A program made the translations under genes and the position numbers. A stretch of 64,000 nt of DNA from Tunturiibacter gelidiferens (lineage in GTDB: Bacteria; Acidobacteriota; Terriglobia; Terriglobales; Acidobacteriaceae), in the NCBI RefSeq assembly GCF_013410115.1, contig NZ_JACCCV010000001.1, positions 2,170,001-2,234,000 of the forward strand, in the 5' to 3' direction. This document shows positions 1-8,904 of this stretch, one piece after another (positions within the stretch are counted from its first letter, which is position 1; every line of letters begins with the position of its first letter). The notes beneath the pieces are model-generated. The model saw only the letters and a list, made by a program, of their open reading frames with translations. It did no database searches and was not told the DNA's origin.

Positions 1-46
1 TCACCGAAACCGCAGCCAGACCCGCCACAACCCGTTTAGAAGTCAT
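1..46 (-). CDS. Partial gene, N-terminus of a probable exported protein
   Basis: The minus strand has an ATG ending at 46 followed by 15 codons, M-T-S-K-R-V-V-A-G-L-A-A-V-S-V, that run off the left edge. A short basic start followed by a small hydrophobic stretch looks like the beginning of a signal peptide or membrane anchor. Too little is visible for a function. Confidence 0.45.
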   Translation of the reverse strand, partial: MTSKRVVAGLAAVSV

Positions 47-164
47 TACTTTCTAATCTCTCACACCCAACCGCCCCAAATCACGCCAGAAATCCCACCA
101 TCCACCACTCAACCCCAGCCGTACATACTATGGGGTAATAAGATCTGAATCTTATTCACTAAAA

Positions 165-300
165 CCGTCATCTCGGCCGAAGCGGTTCACAGTCTCATCG
201 TGAACCGAGCAGTGGATTGCGGCTACAGCTTTCAATTGCAGCGAACCGATCCATGCTGCGGTATCCGTCAAGACCCTGCTATTTCGCCTTTGCTTTCGCT
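165..300 (+). repeat. Dispersed repeat family A, copy 1
   Basis: About 130 bp nearly identical to 3340-3475. It begins with GTCATCTCG-CCGAAGC, contains an inverted repeat (GTTCAC...GTGAAC), then the block CAGTGGATTG and ends in GTCAAGACCC. No open frame is conserved between copies. It fills most of the 350-bp gap (47-397) before msrP; nothing else is recognisable there. Confidence 0.75.
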
Positions 301-397
301 TACTCGACTTACGAGACAGGCGGAGACTACCCTGTAACCCCAACGCACCTTTCGAGTCATACTCAACGTCAGTTATTCGTTCCGAGGGAACCACCCC

Positions 398-1390
398 ATG
401 CTTCTCCCCAAATCTCCCAGCCTCGAAGCCACCATCCGATCCTCCGAGATCACCCCCCAGCACGTCTTCGAGCAGCATCAACAGACCCGCCGCCGCTTCC
501 TCACCTCCGCCGCCACCCTCGGCGCCGCCGCCCTCGCCGCCCGCACCATCCCCTCCCTCATCAACCCTCCAACAACGGTGCACGCAGCTGGCGAGCCGCT
601 CAAAACAATCCCCAGCAAGTACACCCTCGACGACCCGCAAACTCCCCTCGCCAAGGCCAGCTCCTACAACAATTTTTACGAGTACGGCACCGACAAATCC
701 GACCCATCCCACGAAGCCTACCGCCTCCAAACCCGCCCCTGGCCCATACAGATCACCGGCATGGTCAAAAAGCCCCAGACCATCAACATCGACGACCTCA
801 TCCACTACCGCCCGCTCGAATCGCGCATCTACCGCCACCGCTGTGTCGAAGCCTGGTCCATGATCATCCCCTGGGACGGCTACTCCCTCTCCGAGTTCAT
901 CAACTTCTGCCAGCCTCTCCCCAGCGCAAAATACGTCCAGTTCTTCTCCTACAACAACAAAAAAGTCATGCCCGACGAGCCCTCCGGCTACGACTGGCCC
1001 TATCGCGAAGGCCTCCGCATGGACGAGGCCATGAACCCTCTCACGCTCCTCACCTTCGGCTGCTACGGCCAGGTCCTGCCTAACCAGAACGGCGCTCCCG
1101 TCCGCGTCATCGTCCCCTGGAAGTACGGCTTCAAATCCGCGAAGGCCATCGTCCGCTTCCACTTCACCGACAAGCAGCCCGAGACCACCTGGAACGAAGC
1201 CGATGGCCGCGAATATGGCTTCTACTCCAACGTCAATCCAAACTACGACAACGCCCGCTGGTCCCAGGCCCACGAGCGCCGTCTCGACACCAGTCTCCTC
1301 CCACGCAACATCCCCACCCTCATGTTCAACGGCTACAGCGACCAGGTAGCCAGCCTCTACGCCGGCATGGACCTCAAAAAATTTTATTGA
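398..1390 (+). CDS. msrP: Protein-methionine-sulfoxide reductase catalytic subunit MsrP (YedY)
   Basis: Periplasmic molybdenum-cofactor enzyme that reduces methionine sulfoxide in exported proteins, taking electrons from the heme membrane protein MsrQ. The 330-residue product has a twin-arginine signal (RRRFLT at 31-36 followed by a small-residue hydrophobic segment) and an oxidoreductase-molybdopterin fold. Cys149 in RHRCVEAW fits the molybdenum-ligating cysteine of the family. Length matches E. coli MsrP (about 334). The ATG is preceded by GAGGG about nine bases upstream. Its partner msrQ is at 2409, but an opposite-strand gene and a repeat lie between the two, so they are not a simple operon here. 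Confidence 0.95.
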   Translation: MLLPKSPSLEATIRSSEITPQHVFEQHQQTRRRFLTSAATLGAAALAARTIPSLINPPTTVHAAGEPLKTIPSKYTLDDPQTPLAKASSYNNFYEYGTDKSDPSHEAYRLQTRPWPIQITGMVKKPQTINIDDLIHYRPLESRIYRHRCVEAWSMIIPWDGYSLSEFINFCQPLPSAKYVQFFSYNNKKVMPDEPSGYDWPYREGLRMDEAMNPLTLLTFGCYGQVLPNQNGAPVRVIVPWKYGFKSAKAIVRFHFTDKQPETTWNEADGREYGFYSNVNPNYDNARWSQAHERRLDTSLLPRNIPTLMFNGYSDQVASLYAGMDLKKFY

Positions 1391-1413
1391 ACTAAGCGGA
1401 AGTGCGCCCGGCT

Positions 1414-1498
1414 CGCGACCAACGGGAGCGCCACGCGAAGCGGTATACAAGTCACGAAGTGACCGCGGCCCGCGCAGGGCGCCCGTCCGGCAGGACAC
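1414..1498 (+). repeat. Hairpin-rich 3'-flanking repeat family D, copy 1
   Basis: Starts about 24 bases after the msrP stop. It consists of GACCAACGGGAG, then GGTATACAAG, the palindrome TCACGAAGTGA, a GC-rich inverted repeat around CCCGCGCAGGG, and the palindrome GTCCGGCAGGAC. Other copies are at 12143-12200, 17451-17547 and 55982-56101. The three small hairpins in a row suggest a REP-like or transcript-end element. Confidence 0.75.
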
Positions 1499-1529
1499 AT
1501 CCTTAGTCCCTGTTCCTGAAGACAGAGTG

Positions 1530-2303
1530 TTAAGAAGCACTCCGCTCCCGCACATCGTCCATAATCGGAACAAACGCGAGCATCAGCAGCACTACAGCCA
1601 GCGGCAGCGTCGCGGCAAAGCCCATCCGCCTGAATCCCACCGCCCCCACCACGCCGCCGACAAAGAACAATCCCACCAGCGACACCAGCAGCCACAGCTT
1701 CTCGAAATCTGCCCGCACCGCGGTAAGCCCCTCATCCTCGCCGCGCCGGTTCCAATACAAAGCCTTCCCCAATTCAATTCCAATGTCTGTCACCATGCCG
1801 GTTACATGCGTCGTCCGTATCTCTGCCTGAGAGATCTTCGTGATAATCGCATTCTGGAGCCCCATCGTGAAACAGAGCAGCGCCACCGTCATTGGCACCA
1901 CAAACCACTCATGCCGAGCCAGATGCCCACCCATCAACCCGAAACACAACAGCAGCCCCGCCTCAAGCATCATCGGCAGCGCATACTCGCTATTCAAATA
2001 ACGTCTTCGCCCCCAGTTCACCAGAATTGCAGTACACGCCGCGCCCGCCAGGAACGCCAGCAAGGCACTTACTCCCGCCGCCAGCCACCCGAGATCCTGT
2101 GCCGCCGTCGCATCCGCCATCGCCGACACGATCCCCGACATATGCGAGGTGTACTGCTTCACCGCCACATATCCCCCGGCATTTGCCGCTCCCGCGATAA
2201 AAGCGAGGAAGTGCGCAAGCTGCCGGTTGGCCCTCTGGGTGCGTTCACTTCCCGTCAGTCTGCGAAGATAAGGAACTGGCATCGCACCGTCCGCCTCTAT
2301 CAT
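1530..2303 (-). CDS. DUF1275 (YoaK-type) integral membrane protein
   Basis: A 257-residue protein with about six hydrophobic segments and the family pattern near the N-terminus (LAHFLAFIAGAANAGGY, then HMSGIVS) and later TTHVTGMVTDIG. Family members are inner-membrane proteins of unknown transport or signalling role. The ATG at 2303 is chosen because AGGA lies nine bases upstream. A start at 2378 is in frame but has no ribosome binding site and adds an atypical 25-residue extension. The gene lies antisense between msrP and msrQ, a position not explained by its family. Confidence 0.85.
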   Translation of the reverse strand: MIEADGAMPVPYLRRLTGSERTQRANRQLAHFLAFIAGAANAGGYVAVKQYTSHMSGIVSAMADATAAQDLGWLAAGVSALLAFLAGAACTAILVNWGRRRYLNSEYALPMMLEAGLLLCFGLMGGHLARHEWFVVPMTVALLCFTMGLQNAIITKISQAEIRTTHVTGMVTDIGIELGKALYWNRRGEDEGLTAVRADFEKLWLLVSLVGLFFVGGVVGAVGFRRMGFAATLPLAVVLLMLAFVPIMDDVRERSAS

Positions 2304-2408
2304 CGCAGTTTTTCCTGTCTCGCCCACCAGCCCCCTGACAACTCTGTAACTCAAATCCCACAAACGCGTCCCATTCAACAGCCCGAGCTAAACTAGCCCC
2401 AGTCAAAA

Positions 2409-3119
2409 ATGTCCAAGCGCGCCATCATCCTCCTCAAAGTCCTCATACATCTTCTCTGCCTCGCCCCCATCGCATGGCTTTGGCACTTCTTCACCTCAGG
2501 CGGCCTCGCCCTCAACGCCGACCCTGTCAACTACATCACCCACTTCACCGGCGACTGGACCCTCTACCTCCTCTTCACCTCTCTCGCCATCACCCCCATC
2601 CGCCGCCTCGCCACCAGCCTCGGCTTCCTCATCCGCTTCCGCCGCCTCATCGGCCTCTACGCCTTTTTCTACGCCACCCTCCATCTCGCAACCTACATCT
2701 TCCTCTTCTCCGGCTACGACCTCACCACCGCCATCACCGGCCTCCGCACCGGACATCCCGGCGAGCTCGTCACCCAATGGAAGCTCATCTGGCCCCGCAT
2801 GGTCGACGACGTCCTCAAGCGCCGCTTCATCCAGGTAGGCCTCTTCGCTTGGCTCCTCCTCCTGGCCTTGGCCTGCACCTCACCCGCCTTCATCATGCGC
2901 GCCATGGGAGGCAAGAACTGGCAGCGCCTCCATCGCCTCGTCTATCTCGCCGCTATCGCCGGAGTCGTCCACTTCTGGTGGCTCGTAAAAAAAGGCAACA
3001 ACGCCCCCTGGAAGGTCACCGCAGTCCTGACCCTCCTCCTCCTCGCCCGCGTAGCCTACACCGTGATGAAGCGCCTCAAAAAGCCCACCCCCATCCCCGC
3101 CCGCCCCAGCTCCGTCTAG
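2409..3119 (+). CDS. msrQ: Heme-binding membrane subunit MsrQ (YedZ)
   Basis: Inner-membrane b-type cytochrome that passes electrons from the quinone pool or a flavin reductase to MsrP. The 236-residue product has the usual helices, beginning MSKRAIILLKVLIHLLCL, the conserved TGDWTLYLLF...ITPIRRL segment, and histidines on successive helices (ATLHLATY, RLHRLVYLAAIAGVVHFWW) suited to heme ligation. Length matches E. coli YedZ (about 211) with a modest tail. msrP is about 1 kb upstream, separated by the antisense DUF1275 gene. Confidence 0.93.
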   Translation: MSKRAIILLKVLIHLLCLAPIAWLWHFFTSGGLALNADPVNYITHFTGDWTLYLLFTSLAITPIRRLATSLGFLIRFRRLIGLYAFFYATLHLATYIFLFSGYDLTTAITGLRTGHPGELVTQWKLIWPRMVDDVLKRRFIQVGLFAWLLLLALACTSPAFIMRAMGGKNWQRLHRLVYLAAIAGVVHFWWLVKKGNNAPWKVTAVLTLLLLARVAYTVMKRLKKPTPIPARPSSV

Positions 3120-3170
3120 CGCACACAAGCACCAATCGCCGTTTTTAGTTGCGTCGCCGCTGTCTGTTCT

Positions 3171-3331
3171 TCGCCGTCATCCTGCCCCTGCGCAAAGCCG
3201 AATGGGGAAGGAATCTGTAGTTTCTTTTTGCCGTCATCCTGAACGGAGTGAAGGATCTCGACACCTTCCACCCACCGATACCGTCCGAACCTTCCGACCC
3301 AAACACTCCAACCGTTGCCGCTCTTCCATCC
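3171..3331 (+). repeat. Dispersed repeat family C, copy 1
   Basis: About 160 bp matching 4864-5020. Two successive GTCATCCTG units are followed by GAAGGATC-like blocks, then CGACACCTTCCACC and CCGTCCGAACCTTCC. It has no coding potential conserved between copies. Confidence 0.75.
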
Positions 3332-3339
3332 AAAAAAAA

Positions 3340-3560
3340 TCGTCATCTCGACCGAAGCTGTTCACAGTCTCACCGTGAACAGTGCAGTGGATTGTGGCTA
3401 CAGCTTTCAATTGCAGCGAACCAATTCATGCTGCGGTATCCGTCAAGACCCCCGTATTTGCCTTTGCCGTTGCTGTTGCCGTTGTCGTTGCCTGTTTTTT
3501 GTTTGTCATTCCGCAGCGCAGCGGAGGAATCTGCTGTTGTCGCTGCGGTCGCTGTTGTCG
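3340..3560 (+). repeat. Composite dispersed repeat (families A and B), copy 2
   Basis: The first 130 bp repeat 165-300. The tail is a GCC/GTT-rich low-complexity stretch ending in GTCATTCCGCAGCGCAGC and GGAATCTGCTGTTGT, which recurs at 18727-18765. Together with family C this accounts for most of the 660-bp gap after msrQ. From 3560 to 3782 only low-complexity CTG/GTT-rich sequence and nothing recognisable is seen. Confidence 0.75.
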
Positions 3561-3782
3561 TTGCGGGCGCACCACAAGCCACCATCATCCCACCACAAAC
3601 TCACCACGAAAAGACCACCATCAAACACCCGTGTAGTGGGCCAGTTTGGAGTAAATGACCGAAGTTGCCGATAATGCGACTTTGTGGGAGAGGTCCTATT
3701 TGCCTCTCCAAAATGCGAGGGATGGCTTCTTCGCCCTAGAGCCTTGGCACAAATCGCCCTACAGTTAGGCTTCTGATGAGCG

Positions 3783-4174
3783 TTATTTGGAACGAGTGCT
3801 GCTCGCAAAAACCTTCTCGGCAAGGAATACGCACCCCAATGCCATCAGAAATCCCGGGATGACAAATGCCATTGCACCGATTCCGGTCAAATGAGGCGCA
3901 GCCCACGGCATGAGGAATATGAGTGGTAGTTGTAACGCCGCTCCCACACATAGAGCAACCCAAACCACCATCTTCCGTTAAGATCCCAGCGAGCTTTGGC
4001 GGCGACTATCAGTGCGATAGTGCAGGCTCCTGTTCCCCAAGCCGCGTTACTATTCGTGTGCTGTTTCGCTATCGAAGAAACGATGACAGCAGCCAAGAAA
4101 ATCAGCACCATGAACGAAAAAGGATATACATCTTTCTTCTCTTGATTAGCCAATAGCACCTGCCTTACACACAA
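3783..4174 (-). pseudogene. Frameshifted small membrane protein
   Basis: Two overlapping minus-strand frames make sense only together. The first encodes a hydrophobic segment (YPFSFMVLIFLAAVIVSS) and ends in KARWDLNGRWWF. The second continues WVALCVGAALQLPLIFLMPW and a further hydrophobic helix to a stop at 3783. Restoring one T after TGGTGGTTT, near 3962, joins them as RWWF-WVALCVGA, one protein of about 125 residues with three or four membrane helices. The family is not recognised. The break could be a true one-base deletion or a sequencing error. Confidence 0.6.
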
Positions 4175-4252
4175 ACTGCCTCCATCATTCTAGTCAGCTA
4201 GTAGAAACGGGGTTATAGGTAACTTTGGTTGCCGGGAGTTCAAACTGATCCA

Positions 4253-4774
4253 CTACCAAACACCTGCCCCAATCATCCCAAGATCAACCCACCCATAAGC
4301 CACCACAAGCAGCATCACCCCACCCACTTCCATCTCCTTTGAAGCTACTCGCACTCCTCCCGACCGCGTATAGAAGCCCCCGGAAGAGTTGTCTTCAAGC
4401 ACCCAGGCCACCATGCTCCTGAACCCTCTCTCCTTCAACGACCCAGCCAGCCTCCTCAAAAGAGCCATCCCAACCCCACGCCCCTGCGCATCCTTCAGCA
4501 GATAGACAGCAAACAACTCCGCATCAAACCCCTCCACAGGCTCCCGTATCGCACCGCCACCGATAAACCCAACAACGTCGCCGTCCACCTCGGCAACAAA
4601 CACATCGACATCAAGCGTCAGCCACTCCCGCCACGAGGCCTCGCGCTCCGCCACCTTCAAACTCGCAAGGTAGGCCTCCGGCACAATCCCCGCGTACGTC
4701 GTCCTCCAGCTCTCCACATGCACATGGGCAATCGCGCCTGCATCCTCACCCGCCGCCGCGCGAATCTCTGCCAT
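4253..4774 (-). CDS. GNAT-family N-acetyltransferase
   Basis: A 173-residue single-domain acetyltransferase. It begins MAEIRAAAGEDAGAIAHVHV and has the acetyl-CoA pyrophosphate-binding motif QGRGVGMALLRRL near residues 93-105, followed by the family's beta-alpha region (VLEDNSSGGFYTRSGG). The substrate cannot be predicted; the N-terminal HVESWRTTYAGIVP pattern is common in uncharacterised small-molecule or protein N-acetyltransferases. It stands alone, convergent with the repeat region. Confidence 0.88.
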   Translation of the reverse strand: MAEIRAAAGEDAGAIAHVHVESWRTTYAGIVPEAYLASLKVAEREASWREWLTLDVDVFVAEVDGDVVGFIGGGAIREPVEGFDAELFAVYLLKDAQGRGVGMALLRRLAGSLKERGFRSMVAWVLEDNSSGGFYTRSGGVRVASKEMEVGGVMLLVVAYGWVDLGMIGAGVW

Positions 4775-4863
4775 GCGCCCACCATACCGTCCAGCCGCAG
4801 CACGATCAAGCCCGCCGGCTGTTGTCGATTTTGTTGTATTCGTAAGTTGCCATTATTTGTTCT

Positions 4864-5020
4864 TCGTCGTCATCCCGACCCTGAGCGAAGTCGAATGGGA
4901 AGAATCCGTAGTCTGTTCTTGCCGTCATCCTGAGTGCATCGAAGGATCCCGAGACCTTCCACCAACCCGTACCGTCCGAACCTTCCAACCCAAACACTCC
5001 AGCCGTCGCTGTTCTCCTCA
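4864..5020 (+). repeat. Dispersed repeat family C, copy 2
   Basis: Second copy of the element at 3171-3331, with the same order of GTCATCC units, GACCTTCCACC and CCGTCCGAACCTTCC blocks. It lies upstream of the promoter-like module at 5041. Confidence 0.75.
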
Positions 5021-5040
5021 AAACGTTCCAGATCAAAAAA

Positions 5041-5124
5041 ACCTGTCAAGCCCCCAACTCACCAAAACCCGTGCCAATCCAGCAGATTCGCGTGGCGTAT
5101 CAGTTACCCTCCACTAGCTATACT
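5041..5124 (+). promoter_or_regulatory. Promoter-like repeated module, copy 1
   Basis: ACCTGTCAAGCCC at its left end, CAGATTCGCGTGGC about 50 bases later and TATACT at 5119-5124 recur at nearly the same spacing at 21205-21287, where the hexamer is TATAAT. The conserved spacing (78 versus 77 bases) argues for a functional module rather than chance. The complement of the left end carries TTGACA. It lies 250 bp upstream of the DUF1800 gene. The rest of 5125-5372 holds a second shared block, a G-rich stretch at 5260-5302. Confidence 0.45.
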
Positions 5125-5372
5125 TGATATTAGGATGAAAGAAGGGAATCGCCGCCACCAAACTTCCCAGCTAACTCCCTGATAACAAGTATTTTGTGCG
5201 TAACCCTCTTATTTGCAATATTTTACAGGCAAGCACCACCCGCAAGCCAATGAATCGAAAGATTTTACGCCCAAAATACCCCCAAGGGGGGAGGGGGAGG
5301 TACCGCCACCTCTCTCAAGCCCTGGAGCGCAACTTCGAACTCGATGTCAGGTCTAATCAGCCAGAGGCGTCT

Positions 5373-7496
5373 ATGCGAAGGTTCTTACCGATTCTCCTTG
5401 CTTTATCCGTCGCCGCGCCAGCCTGCCCGCAAACGCAACCTTCGCCCAAACCCTCCCCCAAGCCCACCAAACCCAAGGCCGCCAACCCGCCCAAATCCGC
5501 CCCACTCATCCCCCTCACCCAGCAGGAACGAGCCCAGCAGTTCCTCAACCGCTTCACCTTCGGCCCCCGCCCCGGCGACCTCGAAAAAGTAATCGCCCTC
5601 ACCCCCGAAAAGTGGTTCGAGCAGCAACTCAACCCCGCTTCCATCCCCGACGCCGCCCTCGACCACCGCCTCGCCGACTACACCACCCTCAACCTCCAGC
5701 CCGACCAGGCCCTCCAGCTCTTCCCCGACCACTTCACCATCGCCATCACCGCCGAAGGCAAGCGCCCCTACCCCACCGACCCCCTCCTCCTCGCCATGTA
5801 CGAGGTTCAGGTCTACAAACTGAACAAGGACATCGACAGTAAAAAGACCAACGCAAAGGGCCAGCTCATCATTCCCCCACCCACCGACGCCGAAGCCGCC
5901 GCCCAGAAGAAATCCGACCAGGACACGGCCGCCCGCATCGCCGGAGAGCTCTTCGCCCTCCCTAAAAATCAACGGATGGCCGCGCTGATCAAGCTCTCCG
6001 TCCCCGAGCGCATCGCCTTCACCACCTACGTCGCCGGAGACCAAAAAAATCTCTTGCTAGCCGACTTCAACCCCCGCGAGCGCGAGATCTTCAACGGCAT
6101 GGCTGCGAACATCGGTGCGCCCCACTACATCGTCGATGAGCTATCCCAGGCCAAGATCCTCCGCGCCATCCTCAGCGAGCGCCAACTGCAGGAGGTCATG
6201 GACGACTTCTGGTTCAACCACTTCAACATCTTCATCGGCAAAGACTCCGACACCTGGTACACCACCAGCTACGAACGCGACGCCATCCGCAAACACGCCC
6301 TCGGCAAGTTCCGCGATCTCCTCCTAGCCACTGCCCAAAGCCCGGCAATGATGGTCTACCTCGACAACTGGCTCTCTATCGGCCCCGACTCCCAGGCCAA
6401 CGGCGTCAACCCCGCCAACCCCAACTCGAAGAAGGGCAACCACGGCCTCAACGAGAACTACGGTAGGGAAGTCATGGAACTCCACACCGTAGGCGTCAAC
6501 GGTGGCTACACCCAGGCCGACGTTACCGCACTCGCCGCCATCCTCACCGGCTGGACCGTCGATCGCCCCAACCAGGGTGGCCCCTTCCAGTACGACTACA
6601 AAAAACACGAACCCGGCCCCAAGCAATGGCTGAAGCGCACCATCTCCTCAGAGCCTGTCCTACCCAATGCATCTTCAGCGGCGACGCAAGTCGGCATGAA
6701 AGAGGGAATCGAAGCTCTCACCGTCCTTGCCGCTGACCCACACACCGCGCACTTCATCAGTTACAAATTAGCTCAGCGCTTCGTCGCCGACGACCCACCA
6801 CCTGCTCTCGTCGACCGCATGGCCGCCAGCTATCTCGCCACCGACGGAGACATCAAAGCCATCCTCCGCACCCTCGTCCAATCCCCTGAGTTCAACTCGA
6901 AGAAGTACTTCCGCAACAAGGTGAAGACTCCGATGGAGTTCGTCGCCTCCGCCTTCCGCACCACCGCCACCGACCCGGCGAACCCAGGCGCCCTAGTCAA
7001 TACCCTGAAGACGATGGGTATGCCCCTCTACTACGCGCTTCCCCCAACCGGCTACTACATCACCGCCGACCAGTGGATGAACTCCACCGCTCTTGTAGAC
7101 CGCCTCAACTTCGCCTACTCCCTCACCGGCAGCAAGTTTGCCAATCAAAAGTTCGACTCAGCCCACGTTCTCGCGCTCGGCCTCATGTCTCAACCCGCCA
7201 GTTCACCATCTCCACAGATGTCCGAGACCGAAAAATCCAACCGCGCAAAGTTCTCCGAGGCTCTCCTCTCCGCCGAGATCCACAACGGCACCACGAACCA
7301 GCCTCCACCCGATGCAGCCGGCCAGGACATAGCCCTCCACGTCCTCGAAGACACGCTCATCGGTAACGACGTCTCCGCCCAGACCAATCAACTCATCCAT
7401 AAGCAAATCACCGAAATTCCCACTACCAACTCCACCGACACCCTCAACCTGCTGACCGCTCTCGTCATGGGCAGCCCCGAGTTCCAACTCCGCTAA
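5373..7496 (+). CDS. Secreted DUF1800 family protein
   Basis: The 707-residue protein starts with a signal peptide (MRRFLPILLALSVAAPACPQ) and a Pro/Lys-rich linker, then the DUF1800 domain. That domain has FLNRFTFGPRPGDL near the start, FWFNHFNIF, the block NYGREVMELHTVG, AILTGWTV, and a C-terminal DGDIKAILRTLVQSPEF. The family is exported and of unknown function, often encoded next to a DUF1501 protein. Here no DUF1501 gene follows; a cupin gene does. The ATG at 5373 is chosen over an upstream in-frame ATG because AGAGG precedes it and the signal peptide begins there. Confidence 0.9.
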   Translation: MRRFLPILLALSVAAPACPQTQPSPKPSPKPTKPKAANPPKSAPLIPLTQQERAQQFLNRFTFGPRPGDLEKVIALTPEKWFEQQLNPASIPDAALDHRLADYTTLNLQPDQALQLFPDHFTIAITAEGKRPYPTDPLLLAMYEVQVYKLNKDIDSKKTNAKGQLIIPPPTDAEAAAQKKSDQDTAARIAGELFALPKNQRMAALIKLSVPERIAFTTYVAGDQKNLLLADFNPREREIFNGMAANIGAPHYIVDELSQAKILRAILSERQLQEVMDDFWFNHFNIFIGKDSDTWYTTSYERDAIRKHALGKFRDLLLATAQSPAMMVYLDNWLSIGPDSQANGVNPANPNSKKGNHGLNENYGREVMELHTVGVNGGYTQADVTALAAILTGWTVDRPNQGGPFQYDYKKHEPGPKQWLKRTISSEPVLPNASSAATQVGMKEGIEALTVLAADPHTAHFISYKLAQRFVADDPPPALVDRMAASYLATDGDIKAILRTLVQSPEFNSKKYFRNKVKTPMEFVASAFRTTATDPANPGALVNTLKTMGMPLYYALPPTGYYITADQWMNSTALVDRLNFAYSLTGSKFANQKFDSAHVLALGLMSQPASSPSPQMSETEKSNRAKFSEALLSAEIHNGTTNQPPPDAAGQDIALHVLEDTLIGNDVSAQTNQLIHKQITEIPTTNSTDTLNLLTALVMGSPEFQLR

Positions 7497-7517
7497 CCTC
7501 CACGCCATCTCATTCAC

Positions 7518-8108
7518 ATGACATCAATTGACCGCAGACAATTCGCGACTGGCTTCGTAGCTGCCAGCTTTGCAACCACCAAAACCTTAGCGTCTGCAAT
7601 CGAAACTCCGTTGACTGCAATGCCCGAACAGCTTCATCTCAAACCCAACGGCTGGATGCCGAACAGCCAATTGCCCGTCTTGTTATACCGAAAAGCGCTT
7701 CCACTAACAGGAGACCTCGCATCTGACATGGAGCGCATCTTCTCCGCCAACGGCTGGCCGCCACAGTGGCGCAACGGCGTCTACTCGTTTCACCATTACC
7801 ATTCCACAGCACACGAGGTCCTCGGCTTTGCAGCCGGCCACGCCGACCTCGTCCTTGGCGGTGAAGGCAACGCTCCACTCACCGTACACGCCGGCGACGT
7901 CCTCGTCCTGCCCACCGGTACCGGCCACTGCCGCATCTCTGCCTCAGATGACTTCCTTGTGATCGGCGCCTATCCGGAGAACGAGCACTGGGACATCTGC
8001 CGCACCGCCGCCAGCCCGGAAACACTCGCAAGCATGCGCAAGGTCCGCTTTCCCCACTCCGACCCGCTCACCGGCCCCTCAGGTGCCCTTCCCAGACTCT
8101 GGATCTGA
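7518..8108 (+). CDS. Cupin-domain protein (YjlB-like), possibly exported
   Basis: A 196-residue protein beginning 21 bases after the DUF1800 stop. The N-terminus has a Tat-like DRRQFATGFVAAS segment. The cupin core shows HHYHSTAHEVLG, then VHAGDVLVLPTGTGHCR, with the metal-ligand histidines and glutamate of the two cupin motifs, and a C-terminal YPENEHWDICR typical of YjlB-like proteins. Reaction unknown. Close spacing suggests cotranscription with the upstream gene. Confidence 0.82.
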   Translation: MTSIDRRQFATGFVAASFATTKTLASAIETPLTAMPEQLHLKPNGWMPNSQLPVLLYRKALPLTGDLASDMERIFSANGWPPQWRNGVYSFHHYHSTAHEVLGFAAGHADLVLGGEGNAPLTVHAGDVLVLPTGTGHCRISASDDFLVIGAYPENEHWDICRTAASPETLASMRKVRFPHSDPLTGPSGALPRLWI

Positions 8109-8123
8109 TCCGTCGCCATCAGC

Positions 8124-8720
8124 CTAAGGAAACAATCGTTCCTTACGCCAACCCTCCCCGACTTTAGTAAACAGAAATCGGTCGTGCAGGCGTCCTTCCC
8201 CATCCTTCCAAAATTCAATTTGCTCCGGCCGGAGTACATAACCTCGCCAGTAAGCCGGTCGCGGAATCTCCCCCGGAAACTCTCGGTCCAACTCCTTCAC
8301 CCGCTCCACCAGCACCTCCCGAGAGGCCACCACGCGACTCTGTTCGGAAGCCGCGGCACCAAGCTGACTCAGCCGCGACCGGCTATGAAAGTACTCATCC
8401 GCATCTTCACTCGACAACTCAGTCACCAAACCCGAGATACGCACCTGCCGCCGCAGCGACTTCCAGTGAAAGCACATCGCCGCACGCGGATTCTCCTTCA
8501 ACTCCGCACCCTTCTGACTCTCCGCATTAGTGTAGAAGCAGAACCCTTGAGCATCGAACCGTTTCAACAACACCATCCGCACACTCGGCACACCCTCCCG
8601 TGTAGCCGTAGCCAGCGCCACCGCATTCGGATCGTTCAACTCATCCCTCTCGGCGTCCTTCATCCACAAGCCAAATAACGCAATTGGGTCGACCGCGTTT
8701 TCAACATCGATCTCACTCAT
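8124..8720 (-). CDS. pdxH: Pyridoxamine/pyridoxine 5'-phosphate oxidase
   Basis: FMN enzyme that oxidises pyridoxine or pyridoxamine 5'-phosphate to pyridoxal 5'-phosphate in the cytoplasm. The 198-residue protein has the expected order: DPNAVALATATREGVPSVRMVLLK near residue 30, GFCFYTNAESQKG, FHWKSLRRQVRISG, FHSRSRLSQLGAAAS, and the C-terminal PxxWRGYVLRPEQIEFW-type segment and RLHDRFLF. The ATG at 8720 matches the usual family N-terminus and has GAGG upstream. Convergent with the cupin gene, 15 bases apart. Confidence 0.95.
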   Translation of the reverse strand: MSEIDVENAVDPIALFGLWMKDAERDELNDPNAVALATATREGVPSVRMVLLKRFDAQGFCFYTNAESQKGAELKENPRAAMCFHWKSLRRQVRISGLVTELSSEDADEYFHSRSRLSQLGAAASEQSRVVASREVLVERVKELDREFPGEIPRPAYWRGYVLRPEQIEFWKDGEGRLHDRFLFTKVGEGWRKERLFP

Positions 8721-8904
8721 CAAAACCTCGCTTCGCCTCAAGTCTACAGATGCAAACGACCATCTGATCGAGCTTTGGCGTGGGTCCCGCTTCAGTTTGC
8801 AATGCGTGGAACTTTTCTCTCCCGACCTTGCTCCCGCGAAACAGCTTTCTTTCCCAGCTTCCGGCAAATATGATTCGTCCACCTATTCTCCGAGGAGATC
8901 CTTC

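Noticed and set aside
152-1573. Long minus-strand open frame of 473 codons over msrP
   Set aside because: It is antisense to a clear Tat-exported enzyme; its Gly/Val/Glu-rich product is the usual shadow of C-rich third positions.
5373-8108. DUF1800 gene plus next gene as the common DUF1800-DUF1501 pair
   Set aside because: The second gene is a cupin protein with HHYHSTAHE and PTGTGH motifs, not DUF1501.
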